From positions 1-64,000 of the forward strand of contig NFUO01000066.1 of assembly GCA_002197545.1 (NCBI GenBank): a stretch of 64,000 bases of DNA. The letters run 5' to 3'. This DNA is from Acidobacteria subdivision 2 bacterium RH1 MAG20 (lineage in GTDB: Bacteria; Acidobacteriota; Terriglobia; Terriglobales; Acidobacteriaceae). The notes below the pieces were generated by a model, which did no database searches, was not told where the DNA came from, and saw only the letters and a list, made by a program, of their open reading frames with translations. A program made the translations under genes and the position numbers. Below, piece by piece: positions 16,635 to 25,415 of the stretch (position 1 is the stretch's first letter; each line of letters begins with the position of its first letter).

Positions 16635-17813
16635 ATGAAAATTCACGAGTATCAGGCTAAAGAGATTCTGCGGAAGTATGGTGTGCCGGTTCCGGGCGGC
16701 GAGATGGCAACCACGTTGGAAGAGGCCGATACCGCGGCCAAGGCGCTGTTTGGCGCGGGAAACAAGGTTGTCGTGGTGAAGGCGCAGATCCATGCCGGTG
16801 GCCGCGGCAAGGGCGGCGGCGTGAAGGTGGTGAAGTCGCTGGAGGATGCGGACGCGGCATCGAAGGCGATTCTGGGGATGCAGCTGGTGACGCACCAGAC
16901 CGGGCCTGCCGGACAGAAGGTGCAGCGGCTGCTGATCGAAGAGGGCTCGGCGATTGATCGCGAGCTTTATCTCGGTATCGTGCTGGACCGGGCTTCGGCG
17001 AAGGTTGTGTTTATGGCCTCGCAGGCGGGCGGCATGGAGATCGAAGAGGTCGCGGCGAAGACGCCCGAGGCTATCTATAAAGAGTACATCGAGCCGGCGA
17101 TTGGGTTTCAGCCCTATCAGGCGCGGCGGCTGGCGTTCAAGCTGGGACTGAAGCCTACTCAGATCAATCAGGCGGTTGCATTTATGACCGGGCTTTATAA
17201 GGCCTTCGTTGAGACGGATTCGACGCTGATGGAGATCAATCCTTTTATTACGACGAAGGACGACAAGCTGCTGGCGCTGGATTGCAAGATCAACTTCGAC
17301 GATAACGCGATGTTCCGGCATAAGGACTTGAAGGAGTTGCGCGACCTGGCTGAGGAAGATCCGCTGGAGGTTGAGGCGAGCAAGTTTGCGCTGAACTACA
17401 TCAAGCTGGATGGAACGATTGCCTGCATGGTGAACGGCGCCGGGTTGGCGATGGCGACGATGGACATCATTCAGTACGCCGGCGGATTGGCGGCGAACTT
17501 TCTCGATGTCGGCGGCGGAGCGAACCAGGAGCAGATTGAGAATGCGTTCGGGATTCTGTTGAGCGATCCGAATGTGAAGGCGATCTTCATCAATATATTT
17601 GGCGGCATCCTGCGCGTCGATGTGCTGGCTCAAGGCGTGGTGAACGCGGCGAAGAAGCTGGGAGTGAAGATACCGATTATTCTGCGGCTCGAAGGTACGA
17701 ACGTCGAAGAGGGTCGCAAGATTCTCAAGGATTCGGGTTTGAATTTTCTGGTGGGTTCGACGATGAAAGAAGCTGCCGATCTTGCTGTTGCGGCTGCGAA
17801 AGGCGGGAAATAA
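16635..17813 (+). CDS. sucC: Succinyl-CoA ligase (ADP/GDP-forming), beta subunit
   Basis: 392 residues, standard length. It forms a complex with SucD and interconverts succinyl-CoA and succinate with NTP synthesis in the citric acid cycle. The ATP-grasp domain begins with [20 protein letters not shown]; the glycine-rich [10 protein letters not shown] loop, the NPF motif ([10 protein letters not shown]) and the C-terminal ligase/CoA-binding segment with [10 protein letters not shown] are intact. Its stop TAA shares one base with the sucD ATG (TAATG), implying tight translational coupling. Confidence 0.97.
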   Translation: MKIHEYQAKEILRKYGVPVPGGEMATTLEEADTAAKALFGAGNKVVVVKAQIHAGGRGKGGGVKVVKSLEDADAASKAILGMQLVTHQTGPAGQKVQRLLIEEGSAIDRELYLGIVLDRASAKVVFMASQAGGMEIEEVAAKTPEAIYKEYIEPAIGFQPYQARRLAFKLGLKPTQINQAVAFMTGLYKAFVETDSTLMEINPFITTKDDKLLALDCKINFDDNAMFRHKDLKELRDLAEEDPLEVEASKFALNYIKLDGTIACMVNGAGLAMATMDIIQYAGGLAANFLDVGGGANQEQIENAFGILLSDPNVKAIFINIFGGILRVDVLAQGVVNAAKKLGVKIPIILRLEGTNVEEGRKILKDSGLNFLVGSTMKEAADLAVAAAKGGK

Positions 17814-18703
17814 TGGCGGTTCTGGTCGATAAAAATACGCGGCTGATTGTGCAGGGAATTACGGGGCGTGAGGGAACTTTTCATGCCAAAGGCTGCGCAG
17901 AGTATGGAACGAATGTCGTTGGCGGCGTGACGCCGGGCAAGGGCGGAACGATGCATGAGGGGTGGCCGGTCTTCAACACGGTCGAAGAGGCCGTGAAAGA
18001 GACGGGCGCGAATGTGACGGTGATCTTTGTTCCGCCGCCGTTTGCTGCCGATGGGATTCTGGAGGCGGTTGACGCGCAGATTCCGCTGGTCATCTGCATT
18101 ACGGAGGGCATTCCTACGCTGGACATGGTGAAGGCATGGGAGATCGTGAAGCGGTCTGGTTTAAACGGCAAGGGATCGCGGCTCATCGGACCGAACTGTC
18201 CTGGCGTGATCTCGCCGGGCAAGGCGAAGGTCGGCATTATGCCGGGTCGGATTCATAAGGAAGGCAGTGTGGGCATTGTTTCAAAGTCGGGAACGCTGAC
18301 CTATGAGGCTGTCTACCAGTTGACGACGCGCGGCATCGGTCAGTCGACGGCCATCGGTATCGGCGGCGACCCGATCATTGGCACAACCCATATCGATGCG
18401 TTGAAGCTGCTGAACGAAGATCCGGAGACCGAGGCGATCATCATGATCGGCGAGATCGGCGGCTCGGCGGAAGAGGCTGCCGCGGCGTACATCAAGAAGC
18501 ATGTGAAGAAGCCGGTGGTCGGGTTTATCGCCGGACAGACGGCCCCTCCGGGACGCCGGATGGGCCATGCAGGCGCAATCATCTCCGGTGGCGAAGGCAC
18601 GGCCGCGAGCAAGATGCAGGCGATGAGCGATGCCGGAATTACTGTGGTGAAGTCGCCGGCGGAGATTGGCGAGGCGATGGCCAGAGTGCTGGGGAAGGCT
18701 TAA
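17813..18703 (+). CDS. sucD: Succinyl-CoA ligase, alpha subunit
   Basis: 296 residues. The CoA-binding Rossmann domain begins [21 protein letters not shown]. The phosphohistidine is H252 in [14 protein letters not shown], and the conserved GPNCPG and SKSGTLTYE segments are present. Together with SucC it makes succinyl-CoA synthetase. The pair overlaps by one base and is followed by a convergent small membrane gene 24 bases away, so the operon is just sucCD. Confidence 0.97.
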   Translation: MAVLVDKNTRLIVQGITGREGTFHAKGCAEYGTNVVGGVTPGKGGTMHEGWPVFNTVEEAVKETGANVTVIFVPPPFAADGILEAVDAQIPLVICITEGIPTLDMVKAWEIVKRSGLNGKGSRLIGPNCPGVISPGKAKVGIMPGRIHKEGSVGIVSKSGTLTYEAVYQLTTRGIGQSTAIGIGGDPIIGTTHIDALKLLNEDPETEAIIMIGEIGGSAEEAAAAYIKKHVKKPVVGFIAGQTAPPGRRMGHAGAIISGGEGTAASKMQAMSDAGITVVKSPAEIGEAMARVLGKA

Positions 18704-18727
18704 TTCAATTGACGGGAGCCGCGTGAT

Positions 18728-18889
18728 TCAGCGCGGCTGCTTGCGGTAGAAGAGGGCGGCGACGAAGAAGACCATCGCTACCGTGAAGGCAAGGCGGGCG
18801 TGCAGCCAGTCGCGGTAGTGGACGCTGATAAGGCCGTCGATGAGCCATGCGGCGAAACCGGCGAACCATATCCAGGCTGTTTTGCGCAT
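18728..18889 (-). CDS. Small membrane protein of 53 residues, unknown function
   Basis: A short minus-strand frame: ATG at 18889 with GGAG about ten bases upstream, stop at 18728. The product has two hydrophobic segments (KTAWIWFAGFAAWLIDGL and LAFTVAMVFFVAALFY) joined by a basic/aromatic turn (HYRDWLHARL) and ends KQPR, a sensible two-helix hairpin. No family is recognised. A longer frame over the same DNA in another phase is low-complexity and Arg/Pro-rich and is rejected. It is convergent with sucD. Confidence 0.6.
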   Translation of the reverse strand: MRKTAWIWFAGFAAWLIDGLISVHYRDWLHARLAFTVAMVFFVAALFYRKQPR

Positions 18890-19000
18890 TCGTTAGGCTC
18901 CAGACTTCTTTAGACGGACGTTTGGGCTGTGCGTTTGGCTGAGTGGCTTGATGTGATTGTTTTACACTGGATGCATAAGCATCCATAGAGGAGATTCACG

Positions 19001-19417
19001 TTGTTACAGCGTACATTCAGCATTATCAAGCCGGACGCGGTCCGCAAGGGCCATGCCGCGGCCATTCTCGCCGAGATTGAAAAGGCGGGTTTCAAGATTG
19101 TTTCCATCAAACGGTTGTCCATCTCGAAGGCACAGGCCGAGGGTTTCTATCATGTTCACGCGGCACGTCCGTTCTTCGGGGAACTAACCGAGTTCATGTC
19201 GAGCGGCCCCATCTTTCCGATGGTGCTCGAAAAGGACAACGCCATTGCCGATCTACGCAAGCTGATGGGCGCCACCAACCCGGCGCAGGCGGAAGAGGGA
19301 ACGATTCGCAAGAAGTTTGCGGCGTCGATCGGCGAGAATGCGATTCATGGTTCGGATGCCGAGGACACGGCGGCATTTGAGATTGGCTATTTCTTTGCCG
19401 GTTATGAGTTGCAGTAG
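19001..19417 (+). CDS. ndk: Nucleoside diphosphate kinase
   Basis: 138 residues. It transfers phosphate from ATP to nucleoside diphosphates through a phosphohistidine. The product begins [13 protein letters not shown] after a TTG start; AGAGGAG lies eight bases upstream and no ATG is better placed. The active-site histidine is H116 in [13 protein letters not shown], and the nucleotide-binding residues (K10, PDAV, the NP in GATNPAQA) are present. The TTG start is unusual for a highly expressed housekeeping gene but well supported. A strong terminator follows 13 bases after the stop. Confidence 0.96.
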   Translation: MLQRTFSIIKPDAVRKGHAAAILAEIEKAGFKIVSIKRLSISKAQAEGFYHVHAARPFFGELTEFMSSGPIFPMVLEKDNAIADLRKLMGATNPAQAEEGTIRKKFAASIGENAIHGSDAEDTAAFEIGYFFAGYELQ

Positions 19418-19430
19418 TTTCTGTTGGGCA

Positions 19431-19463
19431 AAAGACGGCAGGGGCGATGCTCCTGCCGTCTTT
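19431..19463. terminator. Bidirectional terminator between ndk and the SGNH esterase
   Basis: A perfect 12-bp stem, AAAGACGGCAGG (19431-19442) with CCTGCCGTCTTT (19452-19463), has a nine-base loop. The A/T ends give short T-runs on both strands, suiting two convergent genes. Confidence 0.9.
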
Positions 19464-19473
19464 GCGTTTGCGG

Positions 19474-20706
19474 TTATTTGAAGAGTTTTAGGTCGATAGA
19501 GTCTGCCATGGCTTTGTAACCGGCGTCGCTGGGGTGGAGGTTGTCGCCGGAATTATTAGCGGGCAGGAAGACCGAGGGGTTGGCGGGGTCTTGGGTGGCT
19601 TTGTCGAAGTCGACGAAGCCGTCGAGCTGGTTGGAGGTGCGAATCCACTGGTTGACGGCCTGGCGCATTTTTTCGCCCGCAGGGGAGGAGTAGCCCGCGC
19701 GTATGTAGGGAGTAAGGGTGGCTCCGATGACTTTGATGCCATGGGTGTGGGCGCGGGTGGCCATTTGGCTGAGGCCGGCGATGAGGTCGTCGGCGGTGAC
19801 GATATCACTAGGATCTTTGAGGCGCGCGGCGCGGCCGATGTCGTTGATGCTTTCCATGATGATGAGGTACTTCACGCCGGCTTGGGCGAGGACGTCGCGG
19901 TCGAAACGGGCGAGGGCGCTGGGGCCGTAGCCATCGTGGAGGACGCGGTTGCCGCCGATGCCTTCGTTGAGGACGCCGAGATTGGCGGTCTTCTTGTTGG
20001 CCTGGAGGCGGCGGGCGAGGACGTCGGGCCAGCGGTCGTTGCCGTTGCGCGTGCTGTGGGCGCCATCGGTGATGCTGTCGCCGAAGGCCACGATGGAGGC
20101 TCCTTTTTTGGCGTCAGCCGTGACGTCGATGCCTTTGAGGAAGGGCCATGCAGAGATGTCTTTGAGCGAATCGAGAGTTTTTGCGCTGGCTACGTTGCCG
20201 GGCGCGGTGAAGCTGATCTGGTCGGCGAAGCTATGTTCCGTTACCTGACTAATGGTTTGCGCAGGAATGAAGATGCTGACGGCAACATCGGAAGAGGCGG
20301 TGAGCTTCAGGTTGGCGGGGTCGCTGACGGCGAGCGCGCCGGCGGGAATGGTGATGGAGGGGCGTCCGTTGAAAGTGAGAGCACTGGAGGCGTCGGGGTT
20401 GATGTTACTGCCGCCGGCACTGAGGGCGATGTCGGCTGCGCCGATGGTAAGAGAGTCGAGGCCGAACTCGTTGGTGAGGATGACGCGGACGGCTGGGCCA
20501 CCGATGGAGACGTGGACGATTTCGCGGAGAGTGGTGTCGGCGCTGCCGAATTTATTTGCAGGGTCAGCTAACGCCACAGGAGCGGCGGCCCAGGTACCGA
20601 CCCAGTGATCGGACGGCGGTGCTGCCATGGCGGTATTGGTGTTGAAGCAGCAAAGGCAAAAGAGGAGAAGAGGGAGCGAGGAAAGAGTTCTGGTTCTCAG
20701 GTTCAT
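19474..20706 (-). CDS. Secreted SGNH/GDSL-family esterase
   Basis: 410 residues from the ATG at 20706, which has AAGGA five bases upstream; another in-frame ATG lies six bases earlier. A signal peptide (to about residue 29, AMA) precedes an N-terminal beta domain (about 35-190) seen in two-domain SGNH hydrolases. The catalytic set is complete: S211 in AFGDSITDG (block I), G252 in GIGGNRV (block II), N288 in ESINDIG (block III), and D388-x2-H391 in GDNLHPSD (block V). It probably removes acyl groups from plant polysaccharides. It is divergent from galM. Confidence 0.85.
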   Translation of the reverse strand: MNLRTRTLSSLPLLLFCLCCFNTNTAMAAPPSDHWVGTWAAAPVALADPANKFGSADTTLREIVHVSIGGPAVRVILTNEFGLDSLTIGAADIALSAGGSNINPDASSALTFNGRPSITIPAGALAVSDPANLKLTASSDVAVSIFIPAQTISQVTEHSFADQISFTAPGNVASAKTLDSLKDISAWPFLKGIDVTADAKKGASIVAFGDSITDGAHSTRNGNDRWPDVLARRLQANKKTANLGVLNEGIGGNRVLHDGYGPSALARFDRDVLAQAGVKYLIIMESINDIGRAARLKDPSDIVTADDLIAGLSQMATRAHTHGIKVIGATLTPYIRAGYSSPAGEKMRQAVNQWIRTSNQLDGFVDFDKATQDPANPSVFLPANNSGDNLHPSDAGYKAMADSIDLKLFK

Positions 20707-20865
20707 AACCATCCTTAGAGGGATTGAGTTGACGCACCATCTTACCGCTGTTTCCCGGCTGCGGAGGGTTGCAGTATAGTGGCGAAGGTTGCGGAACGAT
20801 GCGCAATCGAGCGCTGAATCGGTCTGCGCGGCAGATCGCTGACAGCGAAAGGGCCTAAGGAATAA

Positions 20866-21975
20866 ATGACGATGAGACTGGCAACGGTTATTCTGCTTAG
20901 CATGACAGCAATGGCAGCACATGGCGCAGTAACGAAGGCCTCATTCGGCACGGCACCGGATGGCAAGGCCGTGGACATCTACACGCTGAAGAGCGATGTG
21001 ATGGAAGCGCGCATTATGACGTATGGTGCGCGCATCGTCTCGATTGAGGCCCCGGACCGGGACGGCAAGAAGGCCGATGTCGTGTTGGGGTACAACTCGC
21101 CGGCTGACTATGCGGCGGACAAGAAGACTTACTTCGGTGCGATTGTCGGGCGCTATGGCAACCGTATCGCGCATGGCAGCTTCAAGCTTGACGGGAAGAC
21201 GTATCAGGTCCCGAAGAACGACCATGGGATTAATGCGCTGCATGGAGGAACAGTTGGCTTCGATCAACTGGTGTGGCAGGGGCGAGAGATCCCGGACGGC
21301 GTGGAGATGGCGCTGGTGAGCAAGGATGGCGACCAGGGTTTTCCGGGGACGCTGACGGCGCATGTGCGGTATACGCTGCACCATAATGCGCTGCGCATCG
21401 ATTACAGCGCATCGACCGACAAAGATACCGTGGTGAACCTGACGAACCACTCGTACTTCAACCTCTCGGGCGAAGGCAATGGAACGATTCTTCATGATGA
21501 GATAACGATTCCCGCTGATAAGTACACGCCGGTCGATGCAGGATTGATTCCGACGGGCGAGCTTGCGCCGGTTGAGGGAACTCCGTTCGACTTCCGCAAG
21601 CCTCACGTGATTGGCGCGCGCATCCATGACAACAACGAGCAGCTCAAACTTGCTGGAGGCTACGACTTCAACTGGGTGTTGCGTGGACCAAATGGAGAAG
21701 CGAAGACCGCAGCGCGGGTCTACGATCCAGTGAGCGGCCGAGTGTTGACGGTGACGACGACGGAGCCGGGCGTGCAGTTCTATACAGGAAACTTTCTGGA
21801 TGGAACATTGCATGGCAAGAGCGGCAAACTCTATGTGAAAAATGGCGCGCTTTGCCTGGAAACGCAGCACTTTCCTGATTCACCGAACCATCCTGCGTTT
21901 CCCAGCACGGAGCTGAAGCCGGGAGTGGCGAGGCACAGCACGACGACATTTACGTTTACGACTCGTGCAAAGTAA
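20866..21975 (+). CDS. galM: Aldose 1-epimerase, exported
   Basis: 369 residues with an N-terminal signal (ends about AHGA), so probably periplasmic. It interconverts alpha and beta anomers of aldoses such as galactose or glucose. Family landmarks: GRYGNRIAHGSF substrate loop, HGG...GFDQ, the NHSYFNL motif with the acid histidine, and the catalytic glutamate in CLETQHFPDSPNHP. TAAGG lies five bases before the ATG. The CoA-transferase genes follow within six to 41 bases, so they may share a transcript, though no functional link is obvious. Confidence 0.9.
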   Translation: MTMRLATVILLSMTAMAAHGAVTKASFGTAPDGKAVDIYTLKSDVMEARIMTYGARIVSIEAPDRDGKKADVVLGYNSPADYAADKKTYFGAIVGRYGNRIAHGSFKLDGKTYQVPKNDHGINALHGGTVGFDQLVWQGREIPDGVEMALVSKDGDQGFPGTLTAHVRYTLHHNALRIDYSASTDKDTVVNLTNHSYFNLSGEGNGTILHDEITIPADKYTPVDAGLIPTGELAPVEGTPFDFRKPHVIGARIHDNNEQLKLAGGYDFNWVLRGPNGEAKTAARVYDPVSGRVLTVTTTEPGVQFYTGNFLDGTLHGKSGKLYVKNGALCLETQHFPDSPNHPAFPSTELKPGVARHSTTTFTFTTRAK

Positions 21976-22016
21976 GTTTTATGGCGGCTGGTTCGGCTGC
22001 TTTTGAGGCTGCGGTC

Positions 22017-22721
22017 ATGAATAAGGTTGTCTCCTCCGCGGATGCCGCTGTTGCCGATGTAGGCAACGGTGTCACCGTAATGCTGGGCGGCTTTGGACTG
22101 TGCGGCATCCCGGAGAACCTTATCGCGGCTTTGGTGCGGCGGGGCGTTACAGGGTTGCACACGATCAGCAACAATATGGGCGTCGATGGCTTTGGCATGG
22201 GGTTGATGCTGGAGGCAGGAATGATCGCTTCGCACATTGGCAGTTATGTCGGCGAGAATCGCCGCCTGGAGACGCTGGTCCTGCAGAGCAAGCTGGATTT
22301 GACGCTGGTTCCGCAAGGGACGCTGGCGGAGCGCATTCGTGCTGGCGGAGCGGGGATTCCAGCGTTCTACACACCGACTGGATTGGGGACGATTGTTGCC
22401 GAGGGCAAGGAGACGCGCACGATTGGCAACAGGACTTATGTTCTGGAGCAGGCGCTTCATGCAGACTTTGCGCTGATTAAAGCGTGGCGCGGAGACCGCT
22501 ATGGGAACCTTGTTTATCGCAAGACCGCACGGAATTTTAATCCGGTGATGGCGACGGCGGCCGATGTGACGATTGCCGAGGTGGAAGAGCTAGTAGAGCC
22601 GGGGACGCTTGATCCCGACCACATTATTACGCCGGGAATTTATGTAGACCGCATCGTTGTGGGTGCGGCGTATCGCAAGCCGATCGAGTCGAAGTTCATC
22701 CAGTCTGGAGGCGTGGCGTGA
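22017..22721 (+). CDS. scoA: 3-oxoacid CoA-transferase, subunit A
   Basis: About 234 residues if started at ATG 22017 ([12 protein letters not shown]), which matches family N-termini; a start at 21981 adds 12 residues. With subunit B it moves CoA from succinyl-CoA to acetoacetate or a similar 3-oxoacid, activating ketone bodies or fatty-acid products. The glycine-rich [16 protein letters not shown] and the later [19 protein letters not shown] segment are typical. The stop overlaps the GTG of subunit B by four bases (GTGA). Confidence 0.9.
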   Translation: MNKVVSSADAAVADVGNGVTVMLGGFGLCGIPENLIAALVRRGVTGLHTISNNMGVDGFGMGLMLEAGMIASHIGSYVGENRRLETLVLQSKLDLTLVPQGTLAERIRAGGAGIPAFYTPTGLGTIVAEGKETRTIGNRTYVLEQALHADFALIKAWRGDRYGNLVYRKTARNFNPVMATAADVTIAEVEELVEPGTLDPDHIITPGIYVDRIVVGAAYRKPIESKFIQSGGVA

Positions 22722-23377
22722 GCGGCAAAGAGAGGATTGCGCGACGGATTGCGCGCGAGATTAAGGATGGTTTTTATGTCAATCTCGGCATTGGCTTGCC
22801 GACAATGATCGCGGCTTATGTTCCAGCTGGAATCGACGTGGTGTTTCAGTCGGAGAACGGAATGCTCGGTGTGGGGCCGCCGCCTGCCGAGGATAGTGCC
22901 GATCCTGATCTGCTGAATGCGGGCAAGCAGCCGGTGACGGAGCTGCCGGGGTGCTCATTCTTCGGGAGCGAGCAGTCGTTTGCGATGATTCGCGGCGGCC
23001 ATATGGACATGAGCATTCTGGGCGCGATGCAGGTGGATGAGCAGGGCGACCTGGCGAACTGGACGATTCCCGGCAAGATGGTGAAGGGCATGGGCGGAGC
23101 GATGGATCTAGTAGCGGGTGCGCGCCGCGTGGTGGTTGCGATGGAGCACCAGACCAAGGACGGCGGCGCGAAGATTTTGAAGGCATGTACGCTGCCGCTG
23201 ACGGGGAAGGGCGTCGTCTACGACATTGTGACGGAGTTGTGCTGGATTCGTGTGATGCCTGAGGGATTGTTGCTGACCGAGGTGGCTGAAGGCTTCGATG
23301 TTGCTGAGGTACAGGCGCGGACTGAGGCGAGGCTGATTGTCTCGCCTGAGCTTCGGGTGATGACTGCTGTTGTTTAG
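22718..23377 (+). CDS. scoB: 3-oxoacid CoA-transferase, subunit B
   Basis: 219 residues, starting at a GTG that overlaps the subunit A stop. The catalytic glutamate is E46 in the [10 protein letters not shown] motif, which forms the glutamyl-CoA intermediate. The segments [29 protein letters not shown] and [18 protein letters not shown] strands fit the family. It closes the galM-scoA-scoB group; tRNA-Cys lies downstream on the other strand. Confidence 0.93.
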   Translation: MSGKERIARRIAREIKDGFYVNLGIGLPTMIAAYVPAGIDVVFQSENGMLGVGPPPAEDSADPDLLNAGKQPVTELPGCSFFGSEQSFAMIRGGHMDMSILGAMQVDEQGDLANWTIPGKMVKGMGGAMDLVAGARRVVVAMEHQTKDGGAKILKACTLPLTGKGVVYDIVTELCWIRVMPEGLLLTEVAEGFDVAEVQARTEARLIVSPELRVMTAVV

Positions 23378-23454
23378 CTGCGCGGCACGATAGCTTTGCG
23401 CTTTGCAATCGTTGATGCCGTCTCCGGCCATTGCGGTGAGTTATCGAAAATCTG

Positions 23455-23530
23455 TGGAGCACCGAATGGGATTTGAACCCATGAATACTGGTTTTGCAGA
23501 CCAGCGCGTTAACCACTTCGCCATCGGTGC
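23455..23530 (-). tRNA. tRNA-Cys (anticodon GCA)
   Basis: On the minus strand a full 76-base cloverleaf folds: acceptor GCACCGA with TCGGTGC, D-arm GCG/CGC, anticodon stem CTGGT/ACCAG with loop CTGCAAA (anticodon GCA), T-arm ATGGG-TTCAAAT-CCCAT, discriminator U73 as expected for cysteine, and an encoded CCA. It stands between scoB and the peroxiredoxin genes. Confidence 0.96.
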
Positions 23531-23644
23531 TCATCGTTGCCAGCTCAGCCATCAAGCTCGACATACGTTGTCTGTGCCGCTCTTTTCACATGGCTGTAAA
23601 AAGGTGGCAAGCCAGATGCTTCTTTTCATCTTACCTATTTCCCG

Positions 23645-24307
23645 TTACTTTGGGACCGGAAGGTCCTTCTTCGAAAGATACCAACTCTGTACGTCGAGCC
23701 CACTACCGCTGCCGTTGGCGCGCTTGGCAGCGTCTTCCACCGTCGCCGGAGCAGCCACAATCACCGGCTGGCCGGGACGCCAGTTTGCTGGACAGGAGAC
23801 CCCATTTGCATCGGCGGTTTGCAACGCCTGAAACACGCGGAACAGTTCGTCGATGTTTCGACCAAGCTGCATCGGGTAGTAGATCAGCGCGCGGACGTTG
23901 CCCTTTGGGTCGATGGCAAATACCGCGCGAACGGTCGCCGTATCTGCAGCGGCCTCATGCACCAGCCCATAGGTTGCGGAGACCTTCTGGTCGAGATCGG
24001 CGATGACCGGGAACTTCACTTGCACGCCGCCAATCTGTTCCAGGTCGCGTACCCAGGCGATGTGCGAGTACACCGAGTCGATCGAGACGCCGATCAACTG
24101 TACATTGAGCTTCTCGAAGTCATCGTAGCTCCGCGCAAATTCGATGAACTCGGTCGAGCAGACGGGCGTAAAGTCCGCGGGATGCGAGAACAGCAGCACC
24201 CACTTGCCCCTTGACGTGTAATCACTCAGGCGGATGACGCCGTGCGTGCTCTTCGCCTCGAAGTCCGGCGCCGGTTCCATAATGCGCGGGATGCGTGATT
24301 CGGCCAT
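23645..24307 (-). CDS. Peroxiredoxin, AhpC/TSA family, Prx6 type
   Basis: 220 residues. The peroxidatic cysteine is C50 in HPADFTPVCSTEF. The long C-terminal extension with CPANWRPGQPV is typical of Prx6-type enzymes, which reduce hydrogen peroxide and organic peroxides in the cytoplasm; a second cysteine sits in that segment (GVSCPANW). It lies 87 bases downstream of a second peroxiredoxin on the same strand, with a stable hairpin between them. The two proteins are paralogues of the same subfamily. Confidence 0.92.
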   Translation of the reverse strand: MAESRIPRIMEPAPDFEAKSTHGVIRLSDYTSRGKWVLLFSHPADFTPVCSTEFIEFARSYDDFEKLNVQLIGVSIDSVYSHIAWVRDLEQIGGVQVKFPVIADLDQKVSATYGLVHEAAADTATVRAVFAIDPKGNVRALIYYPMQLGRNIDELFRVFQALQTADANGVSCPANWRPGQPVIVAAPATVEDAAKRANGSGSGLDVQSWYLSKKDLPVPK

Positions 24308-24333
24308 CGTTGCTCACTTTCACTCTTACCGCT

Positions 24334-24362
24334 GCCGCCGCGCAATGGGATTGCGCGGCGGC
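24334..24362. terminator. Very stable GC hairpin between two peroxiredoxin genes
   Basis: A perfect 12-bp stem, GCCGCCGCGCAA (24334-24345) with TTGCGCGGCGGC (24351-24362), has loop TGGGA. The T-run (TTTT) lies on the plus-strand side, whereas both flanking genes are on the minus strand. It may therefore act as a processing or RNA-stability hairpin, or terminate antisense transcripts, rather than as a classic terminator for the upstream gene. Confidence 0.7.
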
Positions 24363-24394
24363 TTTTACTGCGCAAACGGAACCTGCGCTCCAGC

Positions 24395-25054
24395 TTATTT
24401 GGGCTGGGCGACAGTCCTGATGTAGGAGTTGATCTTTTTGAAGCTATCGGGATACAACTTCTGTCCTTCTTCGTCGGACACGGTGCCCGCGAGAATCACG
24501 TTATCGCCATTCTTCCAGTTAGCTGGTGTGGAGACCTTATGCTTCGTGGTCAACTGGATTGAATCGAGGACGCGGATGATCTCGTCGAAGTTGCGCCCGG
24601 TGCTCATTGGATAGGCAAGCATCAGCTTGATTCTTTTGTCCGGGCCAATGATGAAAACCGTGCGCACGGCGGCGTTGGTGGCTGGGGTGCGGCCTTCTGA
24701 GGTGTTTCCGGAATCGGCAGGAAGCATGTTGTACAGCTTGGCCACCTTCAGTTCGGAGTCGCCGATCATGGGGTAGTTGACCTTGTGTCCCTGGGTCTCT
24801 TCGATATCCTTTGCCCACTTCGCGTGGTTGTCCACGGGGTCTACGCTGAGACCGAGGATCTTGGCGCCGCGCTTCTGAAACTCGCCTTCGAGACCTGCCA
24901 TGGTGCCGAGTTCGGTGGTGCAGACGGGGGTAAAGTCCTTGGGGTGCGAGAACAGGATGGCCCAGCCGTCGCCGATCCATTCATGGAAGTTAATTGTGCC
25001 CTGTGTGGTCTCAGCCGTGAAATTGGGAGCTTCATCGTTGATGCGGAGTGACAT
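24395..25054 (-). CDS. Peroxiredoxin, AhpC/TSA family, Prx6 type
   Basis: 219 residues with peroxidatic C45 in HPKDFTPVCTTELG and the C-terminal KVSTPANWKNGD segment of the Prx6 subfamily. The position equivalent to the extra cysteine of its neighbour is threonine, so this copy looks strictly 1-Cys while the neighbour has a candidate resolving cysteine. It is first in the pair; AGGAAAG lies upstream of its ATG. It detoxifies peroxides with a low-molecular-weight thiol or thioredoxin-like donor not identified here. Confidence 0.93.
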   Translation of the reverse strand: MSLRINDEAPNFTAETTQGTINFHEWIGDGWAILFSHPKDFTPVCTTELGTMAGLEGEFQKRGAKILGLSVDPVDNHAKWAKDIEETQGHKVNYPMIGDSELKVAKLYNMLPADSGNTSEGRTPATNAAVRTVFIIGPDKRIKLMLAYPMSTGRNFDEIIRVLDSIQLTTKHKVSTPANWKNGDNVILAGTVSDEEGQKLYPDSFKKINSYIRTVAQPK

Positions 25055-25415
25055 GGTTTCTTTCCTCTTTCTTCTTCAGGTATTCTTCCCAGAATTTTTA
25101 TCCAACGAAATGACGCACAATGTACAACTATCTCGAGCGGCCCCTGGATGTGGCTTTGGAACTCTTCCATCCAGTAAAAAACCCACCCGGCTCGTTGGCT
25201 CTGGGTGGGTTTCTGTGCTGCTCGAATCTGAAAGTTGCCTGCTACGATCCGCTTATGCGCACACCCACACCAGCCGACAGCAACAGCAGCAGAGTGTGGG
25301 GTTCGTGTTAGGCATAATCGTCATAGCTAATCTTTTGTACCGCTGCCAGCCGAGCTAGCATGGAGCAGTTGCGCCCATTTGCGGTCTATCAAAAACATAC
25401 GTCCGAGGAGCTTCG
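25055..25415. other. Intergenic region between a peroxiredoxin and the PhzF-like gene
   Basis: 361 bases upstream of two divergent genes. Besides the hairpin at 25179-25212 and the GAGGAG ribosome site of the PhzF-like gene near 25406, no reading frame or RNA gene is convincing. Confidence 0.5.
25179..25212 (-). terminator. Terminator-like hairpin facing the minus strand, no obvious upstream gene
   Basis: AAACCCACCC (25179-25188) pairs perfectly with GGGTGGGTTT (25203-25212). The adjoining plus-strand A-run gives TTTTTT on the minus strand. A minus-strand transcript ending here would have to start between 25213 and the PhzF-like gene, where no gene is seen. On the plus strand the tract after the stem is only TTTCTGTG. 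Confidence 0.6.

Noticed and set aside
16413..17633. Long minus-strand frame continuing the MFS gene upstream across sucC
   Set aside because: It is Arg/Leu/Gln-rich without transporter features and lies antisense to sucC, which is a full-length conserved gene; the MFS protein begins at the ATG at 16412.
18705..18986. 93-codon minus-strand frame over the small membrane gene
   Set aside because: The other phase gives two clean membrane helices and a ribosome site; this frame is a basic, low-complexity shadow.
19534..20571. 345-codon plus-strand frame antisense to the SGNH esterase
   Set aside because: Very rich in Gly, Asp, Glu and Val, the expected mirror of the Ala/Ser/Pro-rich frame opposite; no domain seen.
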